NCBI GenBank assembly: GCA_020698575.1
Contig: CM036243.1
Location: 28,317,403 to 28,381,402 of the forward strand
Length of the DNA: 64,000 nucleotides
DNA from: Bostrychus sinensis
Taxonomy: Eukaryota > Chordata > Actinopteri > Gobiiformes > Eleotridae
Direction of reading: 5' to 3'
The notes below the pieces were generated by a model, which did not search any database, was not told the origin of the DNA, and saw only the letters and a list, made by a program, of their open reading frames with translations. Made by a program: the position numbers and the translations under genes. The first letter of the stretch is position 1; every line of letters begins with the position of its first letter. This document shows positions 43,555 to 53,875 of this stretch, piece by piece.

Positions 43555-43984
43555 TAGGGCTGCACAATATATCGCAAAATTATTGTTATCGCAATATCCG
43601 TATCACATGAATCTAAATATAACGCAATAACGCTATGGTCTTACATTTGACAGAGATTTACACCGAAGAATCATTTTCCACAGAGCCTTAAAAGTGTGTT
43701 GTGACTAAATAAAAATGTTTAAAAAGTCCAGTTTTAGTGGTAATTTAATTAATTTAGTCACAGCTTAGCCTTGTTTTATTCCTGGTTTAGTCTGTGTTAA
43801 GTTTCGATTTTGTCTCTGTTTTGACTTGTAAATACAGGAACTTACATTTTTGTGAAATGTAGTGAATTTAACTTACTATGTTCGAAAAGTAGGCTCTATC
43901 TTCAAATATCACAATAATATCGTTATCACAATTTTCAACATAGTTATTGAATATCGCATGTTTTCTCCATATCCTGCAGCCCTA
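43555..43984. mobile_element. 430-bp hAT-like MITE with perfect 8-bp duplication
   Basis: Inverted ends TAGGGCTGCA and TGCAGCCCTA are bordered by an exact ATCTGCAT on each side (43,547-43,554 and 43,985-43,992). Both subterminal regions carry CAATAT/ATATCG motifs (TTATCGCAATATC, GAATATCGCATG). The interior contains TTATTCCTGGTTTAGTCTG, resembling two units of the 11-bp minisatellite in the other hAT-like elements. Non-coding. Confidence 0.85.
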
Positions 43985-43992
43985 ATCTGCAT

Positions 43993-45890
43993 CATCCTGT
44001 GAATATGAATCTTTCTCCCTTTTTCCAGAGTTGGCAAAGCACTTATAATAAAACACAGTTTGTAGCCTTAATTGACCACACAGTTGCATACACGGGCCAA
44101 TAAGAAGTGCAAAACTCATGAGTTAGAAATAGTTACTGGATATAACTCCAGTTCTCTGAATATGCATGGTTCCAGTATATTACACTGCTGTTTAGTGGCC
44201 TATTAAAAGATAATCAATGACGTAAGTATTTACCACAGTTTTCCATTAGTTTTCAATAATAATTGACCATCCATCGGTCATAGGAGTATTATATTTTTAT
44301 AATATTTTATAAGCTAACCAAATTCTATAGATTCAAATAGTTTGCAGTTCTTTACAGATACATAGTTAGCATTTTTGGCAACAATTGGCTCTTTGGATTC
44401 AAAAGGATGCAGACCCCTGACCTGACCCATTGATCTTCCATTTCAAGGCCAGAAAGCTCACAATGGTAATGAATCCACTACATCTAGTCATTGGACCCAT
44501 TTCTGACCCCTTGTGACTGGTGGTAGTATTGTTGACAACTCTCGAGACTTTGCAGGCCTTAAGCCAATACTCAATAATTCAAATGCACGTTCATGCTGAG
44601 GGGTGCAAGTGCGCAGTGTGTCCCAGTTCTCTGAAACCACACTTCATTAAACACTTTCCTTTGTACTTCCAGAAAGTGTGCATCAGAGCGGACTTTGCTG
44701 AAGTATATTACCCTGTTAAGCAACCAAACAGCGAATAACTGGCAAAAAATGAAACGTAATGCATTAACAGCTAAACTGATAGAGCATTTAACTGAATGTT
44801 CCAATTGTCCAGGTAACAACTCGGTTAAAATGTGAGGGGCACGTCTGACCTTTCTGTGGCAAAATAATCAACTCATGACTCTGAGCTGTTTAGCAAATAC
44901 TACTAAAAGACAGCGCTGTTTACAGTATTCAATTTTTTTGCCTTGTGACTTTCATAACCCTACCCATAAAGTAGGCCTAGGGTGGAACATCCTATTTCTC
45001 ATTTTTAACAACCCTGAACTTTTGTGAACTCACGCAATTCATGCACTTTTGGAAATGCGCGTTTGGACAAAGTGTGTAGTGCCTAGTGTCGGTATTGGGA
45101 CAGCCCACAGTAAACATCTTGGAGCTAAAAACTACTGAAAAGACTGGATGTCTATAAAATGACCTGCCTCACTATGTTCATTTTAGCATTTTATTTAGTT
45201 GTTTAGTGTTTTTTTGCGTCATACTGGAATCATATCAGTTCATGAGCCACTTATTCAACACCTACAGACACTCTCACTCTGATCTGACAAAATATAATTA
45301 CAGCTTACATGTTAATAGATTTCAATGATCAGTGCAACCTTTTCACTTTATACACAGATAATAATCATGTCATGGCACAATGGCACTAAGAAAAATGCGA
45401 TCACTGAGCAGCTCATGTAAGCTGGGTCACTATAGAAACACACTTGTTGCTATGGAGGAAACAGAGGGACACGGTGAGACACGTAAGTCACAGCCTGACG
45501 TGGATGAGTCAAGCTGGCCCTGTTCGAACACATCACAAGGAATGCATTATGGGTCATATACGTCAGGAAATCCACTCTGATCCACACTTGTCCTCATCTT
45601 TTTTTTTCTTTTTAATTCACCTAAACAGAATTATTGTAAATAGTCTGTATTGTATGCTGTATGATTTAATGTTTTGTGTGCAACAATGTTTTTTTGTGCG
45701 TTTTTTTTTTTTTTTTTTTGTCCTGTTGTCTGGTTAGGGAAAAAGAGGAAGACAGTACAGTATGTGTTAGTTGGTGTACTGTGCAAATGCTCCATGGAGG
45801 TGAGAAAAAATACTACATTATTTTAAAATATAACCTTTTTAATAACCACTTTACAGCAGAGCTAGAAATCACCTCTTACCTCACAATATA
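43993..45890. other. No gene seen
   Basis: Poly-T runs at about 45,598-45,608 and 45,699-45,719. Short frames on both strands have no recognisable motif. Nothing supportable besides ordinary AT-rich sequence. Confidence 0.35.
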
Positions 45891-45894
45891 AAAT

Positions 45895-46175
45895 ATATGG
45901 CTCACGATACCAATAATATCAGATAATACTGTGATTATCAATATATTATGCACGAAAACCTATTTATTATTTGGCAGACCAAGAGTTTAGAAGTGCTGTG
46001 CTGCCCTCTACAGGCGTGTCAGAATACTAGACCACTTTTGGCACAACATTTGACTCTGAAAGCAGTGCACCTTATTATACTTGATGTCACAAAAATATTG
46101 ATATCGGTATCAGTATTTTGGAATCAAGTCACAAAATATCATGATATATCAGAAAATCGATATTTTGTCCGAGCC
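45895..46175. mobile_element. Probable MITE with ATATCG-rich ends
   Basis: The right end GAAAATCGATATTTTGTCCG then AGCCCTAC and the left GGCTCACGATACCAATAATA are the type of ends seen in fish elements with GTAGGGCT termini. TGATATCGGTATCAGTATTT lies inside. The left terminus is not precise and no target duplication is visible. Confidence 0.4.
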
Positions 46176-46399
46176 CTACTTAACTCTATTTCAGCACACC
46201 TTGTTGTACCCTGTATCATTGATATGAAAATCATGATTGTCCCATTGGGTAGCCTGGTTAACTTTTCAATTTATTACAATTGTGTCCTGAATGCAAGTGA
46301 ATAGACATGTAGACATGGGTCAGCACTAACATATGCAGACCAAATACCAGTGCAATTTGAAAAGCATTAGAAAATACACCCTTTTAAAATCTACATATA

Positions 46400-46575
46400 T
46401 TAGGGGGCCTCTTCAGTTCACCTGGTAGAGCACATCCCATATACTTAAGTGACCCGGGTTTGAATCTGGCTCGGAATATTCTCAATGTCTTTCACCCTGT
46501 TTTCTGTCAAACATCTTTACTGCCTCTATCAAATAAGAGGCTAAATTACCCCAAAATATAACTTAAAAAGAACAA
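46400..46575 (+). mobile_element. tRNA-derived SINE, family 2
   Basis: The A-box region is CAGTTCACCTGGTAGAGCAC and the B box GGGTTTGAATCTGG. The tail is CTCTATCAAATAAGAGGCTA then AATTACCCCAAAATATAAC. Same layout as 42,097-42,245. Confidence 0.75.
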
Positions 46576-47295
46576 AAAAGTAGTAAACTGCAAAGTAAAC
46601 TGTATTGTTGGTTAGGTTTGACTTGATTTCAATTGGATCATTGGTAACTGTGTCCCAGAAACCACTGAGAGTCCTTTACTGTCTCACCCATGTTCTGTCC
46701 TGGCTGCAGTCCCATAGAAGCCACTTATTTGTGTGTGTGTGTTAAAAAGCTTTCATATCCAGCTCAGCCTGCCCGTTAACTCCCCGGCTCCTGTCTCTGT
46801 GTAAATGGACTGTGGCACAGCTCGAGCCTTAGATGACAGCCAATAAAACACTTTCCACAAGAGCATTCATCGAGCTGTCACAGGTGCTATGAGATGATCG
46901 GGGTGACGAGACGGCTTCGACCTGCACTTAACAAAAAAAAAGCATTCGGAGCCACTGGAGCATCCTTGGCAGATCTGTAACCTGCACATGCTTTATATTA
47001 GGAGATTACTGCTGTTAGGGGTTGCACAGTTATGGCCTTATTCAGCTGGAACTTATCAAGTGCAAACTGGAGACAGTGAAATTGGCTGGAACTAAGCTGT
47101 AGTTGGCTACGAGGAAATTCCCAGCGTCATGTTCGGTGGTGCATTTGCATTGGCCTGTCTGGCTCGAGCTCTGACGAACACTGTGTTTTCTTATTCAAAA
47201 CACACACATCTTTCTCTTGTATGCCTACTTGTGACTCAGATTTATGGTATGCCTTGTGGAAAATATGAAAATAGTACTTAACATTATGTCTATGT
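46576..47295. other. No gene; GC-balanced patch
   Basis: 46,740-47,000 is repeat-poor and GC-balanced (GAGCCTTAGATGACAGCC, GATGATCGGGGTGACGAGAC), compatible with a conserved non-coding element. A (GT) run of about 6 units lies at 46,730. Confidence 0.3.
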
Positions 47296-47605
47296 CAGTG
47301 TTTCTCAAATTTTTCACTCCAAGTACCACCTCAGAAAATATAGACTATCCTGGGTCTAAAACAAGGAACAAAATAGGTCCCAACAGAAGAAAAAAAAAAG
47401 CATTATTAGATAAGTACAAACCAGGCGCTGACCAAAGTCAAAACCAAGATGAAACAAGACTAGGACAGGACCAGGACTAGGACAACTAGGACTAAACCAT
47501 ATCTAAAATAGGTCTAAATCGGCTTCAAACTAGAATTTTGTAAGTGGTATGAACTTTAAATTTAAGCCCAAACCAGAGCAGGACTAAAATAGAAATAATA
47601 CTGGC
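47296..47605 (+). mobile_element. Minisatellite-bearing hAT-like element, copy 4 (interrupted)
   Basis: It begins CAGTGTTTCTCAAATTTTTC then ACTCCAAGTACCACCTCAGA, matching copies 1 and 5. A short degenerate 11-bp array (about 47,351-47,580; GACTAGGACAGGACC, AGGACTAAACC) follows. The right end after AATACTGGCTCTAAGTGAAG is absent; the sequence passes directly into the inverted TTAA-type element. Confidence 0.7.
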
Positions 47606-48025
47606 TCTAAGTGAAGCTAAATTAGAGGGCAGAGGGCAGCAGAGTGCACAGTGTTTCAGTCTTTTGAACATAATGAAAGAAAAAGAGCACTTCACTTCCT
47701 TAAACATTTTTGCATGATGCCATTTTACTACAAAATGAAAGATAGCTATGAGGAATCAGTGGAAACATAGCTCTACCCCGTATTTTTTTGGATAAATGAA
47801 TGAGAGCCTTGTTGATTGGTCAGTGCTTCCTGCAGTGGGCGGGGTTTGTAGGAGAGGCAGAGGTTTGTGCAACTGAGCATCTGGAGACTTCAGAAAGGCC
47901 ATTCCAGAGAATAAAGAGTTACTTAAACGTGTGAAAAAAGCAAAACACGACTGAGGGAACAACATTATAACATGGTAGAAAGTTCAGAAAAGTCTATTTT
48001 GAAAACATCGCCTAAAATAGCTCCT
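47606..48025 (-). mobile_element. Kolobok-like element, inverted copy
   Basis: On the minus strand, AAAGGAGCTATTTTAGGCGA, ACCATGTTATAATGTTGTTC, GCAGGAAGCACTGACCAATC and GAGCTATGTTTCCACTGATT follow the order of the 30.97 kb element. TTAA is not preserved at 48,025. The far end is truncated or replaced where it meets the minisatellite element. Confidence 0.65.
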
Positions 48026-49010
48026 TTTGTTGTAGAGAATTTCCAGCAAGATATTAACATTCCTCTTCATAATTGCCACCACTTTAGACAAGTACTGTAT
48101 ATGAAGAGTACAGCTTTGCAGAGGTGAAAAGATGACCCTTTTCCAAATGTCACATATTATAATGTGCCTTTAGGCTTTAGGAAATGATATTTGCTGACAT
48201 ATAGAAGGTCAAGAGTACAAGAGCTAACTCAGCAGATAAAAAGAGCCGTTTTACTCAGCTAAATTTAATTAGTAACAGCCTTCGGGGATTCGTGCATTGG
48301 AGACGCAGATCGTGTTGTTCTGTTTTACGTCCAATCAGAGCTCACCGTCCACAATAACGAGTCCAAAAGGAGAACAGTAAAAACACGCACTGTCCGTTGT
48401 CTATAGAGAGTTTATAAAATAGCCAATATACACCGAGTCATCTAATTAAAACGCTGCCAATTAATCTTGTTGGTTGCAATAATCTTCCATCTTTTTATTA
48501 GTACCACTTTTTAAATCTTAAGTAATGCGTTTATTTATGTTTTAATTTTTTAAGTTGCTGCCATCAAATTCAAAATAAGCTAGTATTTTTCATGAAAATG
48601 GTAAAATATTTCAGTTTTAGTTTATTTTTTGTAGTACTGTATATTCAACATACAGAGTAAAAATGTTCCTGTATGGTCCATATCTATTTAGTGTTAAATG
48701 TCCTCTCTCTTTACTGTTAATATTTCAGTATAAAGTTAACACAGCACCATGACACGGATGTCTTTAAGAGAAAAAAGATTGCATTTTCATTCACTCCCAT
48801 CTTTAAATGCACAGTGGTTAAAAACTTTTCCTCTTTGAATGTCACTTTAGTGAATATTGCATTGCCACTGTAATACTAAAAGCAGATTAATCACAAATTA
48901 AAATTACTCATTTAATTATTAATCAAAATTGTATTAAAAACATTCACAGTGTGTTCCTGATTTAAAAATAAAAATCATTCAGCTGTCCTCAAACTTAATA
49001 ACATTTAGGG
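48026..49010. other. No gene; homeodomain-site-rich patch at 48.23-48.48 kb
   Basis: A repeat-free patch contains TTTAATTAG (48,264), TCTAATTAAA (48,441) and CCAATTAATC (48,458), typical homeodomain cores, together with CCAATCAGAGCTC. It is a candidate conserved enhancer. The rest is AT-rich. Confidence 0.3.
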
Positions 49011-49100
49011 TGGCAGTTGCTCAGTTGGTAGAAAAGTTCACCCGCCCATTTACCCAAAGGTTGATGGTTTCGATCCCCATTGCTGGCATTGCATACTGCC
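49011..49100 (+). mobile_element. SINE family 2 head fragment
   Basis: GGTGGCAGTTGCTCAGTTGG and TAGAAAAGTTCACC (A-box region), then AAGGTTGATGGTTTCGATCC (B box). It runs into a trinucleotide array instead of the usual tail. Confidence 0.65.
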
Positions 49101-49112
49101 ATTAAACTAATG

Positions 49113-49141
49113 CATCATCATCATCATCATCATCATCATCA

Positions 49142-49199
<58 letters not shown>
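49113..49199 (+). repeat. (ATC)n-(ATT)n compound microsatellite
   Basis: About 9 ATC units followed by about 19 ATT units, nearly uninterrupted. It lies at the 3' side of a SINE head, a common place for array growth. Confidence 0.95.
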
Positions 49200-49203
<4 letters not shown>

Positions 49204-49559
49204 GTGTCCAGTCCACATCAGTCAGGGTTGAACCTTGACTCAGAGGAACAATAACATGACTCCTGCATTGAATGTACTTTTTTCCCCTCCATCAACTTAT
49301 GTACATTTACTGCAAATGTCTCTGATCAATCTTCACTGTGAGAAATAAAATATGTAATTTTGATATAAAAGAATAAAGTAATGCACCCCAATTACTGTCA
49401 TGTTGATGTCAGTCATGTTCTCTGATTCTCTCAACTAAAATCTCACACTAAAGAGAGTAAATTTAACAGTATATAGATAAGGACCATTTAAACTCTGACA
49501 AAATGTACTGTTACACATATTACTTCAATATCATACAGCCCAAATTTTCAGTAAACTTC
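49200..49559. other. No gene seen
   Basis: About 360 bases of AT-rich sequence before a CpG-rich block. Confidence 0.35.
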
Positions 49560-49850
49560 TACATTAATGTGTCTCTTTTGCTCAGCGTTAGTGACGTTGT
49601 CTGCCTCTAATCTCGATCCGCCGTCATCATCCTCATCATCATCCTCATCATCATCATCATGATCATCATCGTCACATCGTCTCCCGTCCACGATGCTCTC
49701 TGGATACAGTCGCCATGGGAACCACTGAGAGAATGTTAGGGGCGGTCGTCAGGGCAACCGGGCTGAACAACAACAAAAAAATGGCCACCTCTTATATGTC
49801 ACGCAGCTCCTCCTGACTCACACCGGCTCTGCGCTCTCTGTGTAGCTGCG
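49560..49850 (+). promoter_or_regulatory. CpG-rich promoter-like block with paired X-boxes
   Basis: About 290 bp with many CpGs in an AT-rich region. It has GTGACGTTG near 49,590, a degenerate CATCAT tract, two X-box-like palindromes at 49,709 and 49,745, a TATA-like TTATATG at 49,792-49,798 and GC-rich sequence to the GT microsatellite. On the plus strand the order X-box, TATA, GC-rich leader is what a promoter would show. No convincing coding start follows, so the gene is unknown or it may be an enhancer. Confidence 0.4.
49709..49758 (+). promoter_or_regulatory. Two near-consensus RFX X-boxes, 36 bp apart
   Basis: GTCGCCATGGGAAC (49,709-49,722) and GTCGTCAGGGCAAC (49,745-49,758) each differ from GTNRCC-NN-RGYAAC at one position. 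Paired X-boxes are a feature of some RFX-regulated promoters. They sit upstream of a TATA-like box in a CpG-rich block. Confidence 0.45.
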
Positions 49851-49930
49851 TGTGTGTGTGTCTGTGTGTGTGTGTGTGTGTCTGTGTGTGTGTCTGTGTG
49901 TGTGTGTGTGTGTGTATCTGTGTGTGTGTG
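49849..49930 (+). repeat. (GT)n microsatellite with TC interruptions
   Basis: About 82 bp of GT repeats interrupted by TCTGTG units at near-regular intervals and once by TATCTG. Confidence 0.95.
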
Positions 49931-51944
49931 GATGGGAAAAGGGCAAACTGTGTGCTCTTGCAGTGATTATCCCAATGGCAGCTCTGTTTGAAATCAGTGG
50001 GTTTGTTTGTCTGTGGTCCAGATGGAACAGAGGAGTCAGGGGGCTTGTACTTGACATGATTATACTAATACTCAATGCTCAAGACTCAGTAACAGTGATG
50101 ACTGTACTGTTGTTATCCTTCAGACTTGTAAGATTTTTAACACTGGCTTCAAACTAATAGTCATCATTTCTATATGTATTGCATCAGCATCATCATCATT
50201 ACGATAATTACAAGATAAATATAGGTTTACCCCATTAATTTTTCCAAAGGAGCAACATGTTTAGACAGCAAAAGTTAGTGGTTGTTGTTTATATATTTGT
50301 AAAAAAAAAAAAAAAAAAAAGATACTTTGATTTAATGTCACCCAGATCGGATAGTTCTGTTTACTAAATTTAACTTATCTTTTTTTTTTTTTTTGGGATC
50401 AACTTTTTATTATGCTTTTATATGTACATTTTTTTTACATACTTTACATGTCATTTATTTAGTTTGTGTAATGTAATTTTCTAATCATTCCCATTTCCAT
50501 AACCAATATTTATCCCTGGAACCAGTCATTTCATATGCAAGATATTCTCAAAATAAAATAAAGTTAATTCATAAAATAGTGAGTTGAGTGTTTGTAATAG
50601 ATCAACCCATATACATACATTTTTTTGTGTGAGCACCATTTAGTTGCACTGCCGAGAGCTCAAGTTGTGCTGTTTGCGAAAGTTAACTTATCAAAGGAGG
50701 ATTACTACATGTCCTGCGTAGCATAAAAAAATCAAATCATTCTTGTATTATTTAGCCTTAAAGGTACTATGAGTAGTATATTTTTTAATACTTGTATCCC
50801 CAGATATGATGTAAACATATTTAAATCAAATATTAGTTTTAACATATGGTTATAACAATGGTACAGCTGATTTATTCACAATAAAATAAAAATGTAAAAA
50901 ATATTTGACATAATGGCCAAGTTGTTTTTGTTTACATTTTTTGTTTTGGTTCTAAAACTGTATTGCCGATCGTCCAATCAGAAAAGAGACCACTGTTTTG
51001 ATTTAGACTGCAGTACCAGTTTTTAAACCAGTATGAGCGCATGCTGCTAAACAATCAATTTATTCATACTTACTACTACCCCATACATACTACCGCAATA
51101 TTTGTTGGCTTATGATAATTCCTCCGTAGAAAATGTGTTGTTGCCTGCTTTGCTCATGGCACCATAATATCAAATGCAGCCATATTGTTTACCAACACGA
51201 AAATGGTGTATAGAGAATGTTTCACTCTGTTTATCCTGTGAAATCCAACTTAACATATATTTCTCTAAATTAAAAGTAGATCTCTTTGTGGTTTGCAGGT
51301 TGTTTTCCTGTTTAGCTAACTCCCCGTGGGCCTTTTTAGTGTCAAGTGATTAAGTGCCACTCAAGCAGTGCGCATTACTGTCAGTTACATCACATTAAAT
51401 GACACATTCAGAGCTTCTCCAAAGAGCATCAATAAATCTTTCCAAATCCGTTACAGCAGCAACACCAAAGCAAGCTAGCATAGCCACATTAAAATAACAA
51501 AGGACAAACAAATGATGGATGTGCTGCCAGTGTGACACAACAAGAGATAAACAAAACAGAGGCATAGGCAATCTGGTTTAAGGCCACCAGTATTGTTTGT
51601 ATTAGAGGTTTCTACAAGCTTATACAGCACAGCAACTTTCTATGAATGCATCAACAGATTGTTTAACTGCAACTGTTTAACATGAATCTCTAACGAACAT
51701 CCATAACGCAACAACTCCCAGACAGTAAAGTATTAAAACTTGTAAATTAAAAGTAAGTAAGTAAAAGTATTAAAATTTCTTGTAAATGTACTTTATGAAT
51801 CAGATGAATGGGTTAATTGTTTTGGTAAACTCGAATAAGTATATTTTTGAATGAATTTACTTTGATAGTTTAAGTCGCTATAATGTCAATAGAAATGTGT
51901 ACTGACAGTATGTAGATCAAAAACACTATGTATAAAATAAGAGA
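49931..51944. other. No gene seen
   Basis: About 2 kb. Poly-A at about 50,301-50,321 and poly-T at about 50,381-50,396. No recognisable coding or RNA feature. Confidence 0.35.
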
Positions 51945-52070
51945 AGATAAGTGAGAAGGGGGTAGGTTTACATAAGTTTTACTTCAACCTACTCCTTTTT
52001 GAATGCTATATGTTTTGTTTGTTTGTTTGTTTTTTTATTGTCTTTTTATATAAACAAGTTTGAAATAAAA
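51945..52070 (+). mobile_element. Non-LTR retrotransposon 3' UTR
   Basis: GAAGGGGGTAGGTTTACATA, AGTTTTACTTCAACCTACTC, CTTTTTGAATG and a T-rich stretch ending AAGTTTGAAATAAAA form the well-known 3' end of a fish LINE family. The TATC array follows directly and probably grew from the element's tail. Only the 3' UTR is present. Confidence 0.65.

Positions 52071-52130
<60 letters not shown>
52071..52130 (+). repeat. (ATCT)n microsatellite at retrotransposon tail
   Basis: 15 perfect units, 60 bp, immediately after GAAATAAAA of the retrotransposon 3' end. Confidence 0.97.
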
Positions 52131-52131
<1 letters not shown>

Positions 52132-52146
52132 AAACTAAACAGTCCC

Positions 52147-52213
52147 TTGTGGTCATGGGTGGCATGAAGCCTATCCCAGCAACTATGGGCCTTAGGCAGA
52201 ATACACCCTAGAC
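52147..52213 (-). mobile_element. SINE family 1, tail half (minus), interrupted
   Basis: GCATGAAGCCTATCCCAGCA, ACTATGGGCCTTAGGCAG and ATACACCCTAGAC are the inverted SINE tail. The SINE resumes after the composite insertion at 52,747. CCCTAGAC ends this half and recurs after the insertion. Confidence 0.65.
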
Positions 52214-52738
52214 TGGCTATGCTGTTTTTGAGTCCAAGTCATTCTTGGGACCTCAGTGTTCGACTTTCAGTCTTAGTTTGTGTCGGTAAAGCAGAGTTTC
52301 CCAACCAAGGGTACGAGGACACCTAGGGGTACGCGAGCACATTGCAGGGGGTACTTGGAGTTATAAGATAATTTATAGTACCTTTATATATTTGTCTTTC
52401 AAAGACTAAAATAAACTTCAAACTATCAAATCAGGACTACAGCAAGGGATGGGGCACTAACGAAGGACAAAACAGAGACTAAACCAGGTCTAAAACCGAA
52501 ACTCGACCAGGAAAAAAAAAATCATGCCTAAAACAGGAATAAACCAGTAATTAATCAGAAGAAGACTAGGTCTTAACCAAACCAAGATTAAGCTAAGACT
52601 AAACCAGGATTAAACCATGCCTAAAACCAGAACTAAACTAAGACTAAATCAGGCCTAAACCAGGTCTAAACCAGGTCCAAACCAGGACTAAATCAGGTCC
52701 TGGGGGGTACACAAAACCAGAAAGGTTGAGAACCACTG
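52214..52738 (+). mobile_element. Composite insertion with minisatellite element, copy 3
   Basis: The first 78 bases (52,214-52,291) match the arm at 28,792-28,852. From 52,292 follows a minisatellite element beginning CAGAGTTTCCCAACCAAGGG and ending AAGGTTGAGAACCACTG (447 bp), with an 11-bp CCAGGACTAAA-type array over about 52,427-52,700. The whole 525-bp unit is bounded by exact CCCTAGAC copies (52,206-52,213 and 52,739-52,746). It interrupts a minus-strand SINE. Since related SINE text could supply part of each CCCTAGAC, the duplication is suggestive rather than certain. Non-coding. Confidence 0.75.
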
Positions 52739-52746
52739 CCCTAGAC

Positions 52747-52860
52747 AACCACAGGTAAGGCATTCAGTTTAGACAATTTAGGTTCACCAGTTCATCTAAA
52801 CATGTGCATGTCTTTGGAAAGTGGCAGGAACCTGAAGAGAACCTAAACTTAAATCCCCAA
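52747..52860 (-). mobile_element. SINE family 1, central part (minus), resumed
   Basis: AACCACAGGTAAGGCATTCA, GACAATTTAGGTTCACCAGT and CATGTGCATGTCTTTGGAAA match, inverted, the middle of the 31.4 kb SINE. It continues the copy that ends at 52,213. Confidence 0.6.
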
Positions 52861-53400
52861 AACATTATTAGTGCTTAAAAACGGCAACTGTACCTGCAAA
52901 TATTAAACTACAATGTTGTGAAGGTTGAAATTGGTCTCTCAGTCAGCTTTGCTACCACTAGACAAGTCTGAAGGTACAACACATGACCTAAAAACATTTC
53001 AAATTGGAGTTAATGTTTATGTTTTGTTGTGTTTTGTTGTTTTCAGCAAACTGAGTGAAGATGAACTATGTAAACTACAGCAGTGTGTTCACAGCACAGA
53101 TGGCGGGTCTGTGTTGAGTTGCCTATCCCCTGCTGTCGAGATGATCACAAAACACAGATTATTGTTTATGCATTTAAGGATAGGGCATCTACTGACTCTT
53201 TTGGACAACGCTTCTTTTGTCTGTACTACTTTCTGAATGTGAGAACTGCACATATCCTTTTTAAACACTGCTCTGGGCCTTGCAGCTGCCTAACACTGGA
53301 ACTGTTCTTCAGCACCACCACCACCACCTCCCCTCAGAGACTTTATGGGAATTTAAATATGGTTTCTACAATACACAGTTGTATTACTGGCTTGGTGCAG
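52861..53400. other. No gene seen
   Basis: A short CAC run lies at about 53,312-53,328. Plus-strand frames of about 105 codons overlap each other in different frames and have no known motif. Confidence 0.35.
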
Positions 53401-53875
53401 TAAGGAGAAGCGTGCACTGACCTTTCTGTGAGTTCCGCAGCCTGTGAAACCCCTGCTGTGGTCCCCTCTGCAGCGCTGATATCCCGGATACATTATTACC
53501 CATGACAAGCCGCGTGTTCTTCTTGGACCGCACCGCGAGGTTTTGTCTTTGGTCTGTGTGGTGATGCGTGCGTGCGTCGGTGCGTGCGGTGGAGTCACTT
53601 TCCACACACACACACAGGAGTGAGTGGCAGCGCAGGCCCTGATGTCTGCCTGTGTGTCTGTCCGAGCGTGCGTGCGTGCGTACGTCTGTCTGTCTCCTTA
53701 AATGACGTCCCCCAGTCAGAGCGCGTGAGAAGCGGAAGTGGCAACAGCCAGGCGACAGACCGCACGAGCACAGGTGTGGGCTCAGAGCACGAGGCTGCTG
53801 GCTGTGGCTGGCTGTTGTTGATCAGATCCAATAATCCTCTTTGCAGATTAAGTTTTATGTGGCATTGCATCCGCG
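53401..53875 (+). promoter_or_regulatory. CpG-rich block ending in strong splice donor
   Basis: The block has a high CpG count, TGCG/CACA/TCTG short runs, and TGACGTC (CRE core) at 53,703-53,709. It ends CATCCGCG followed by GTGAGT (53,876-53,881), a near-ideal 5' splice site. CCTCTTTGCAG at about 53,836-53,846 resembles an acceptor just upstream, so a tiny exon (53,847-53,875) is an alternative. The simplest reading is a promoter with a first, mainly untranslated exon on the plus strand. Frames are open on both strands for about 100 codons, as expected by chance in CpG-rich DNA. Confidence 0.4.

Noticed and set aside
49560..49680. CRISPR-like or regulatory CATCAT repeats
   Set aside because: It is an ordinary degenerate trinucleotide tract in a eukaryotic genome without spacers.
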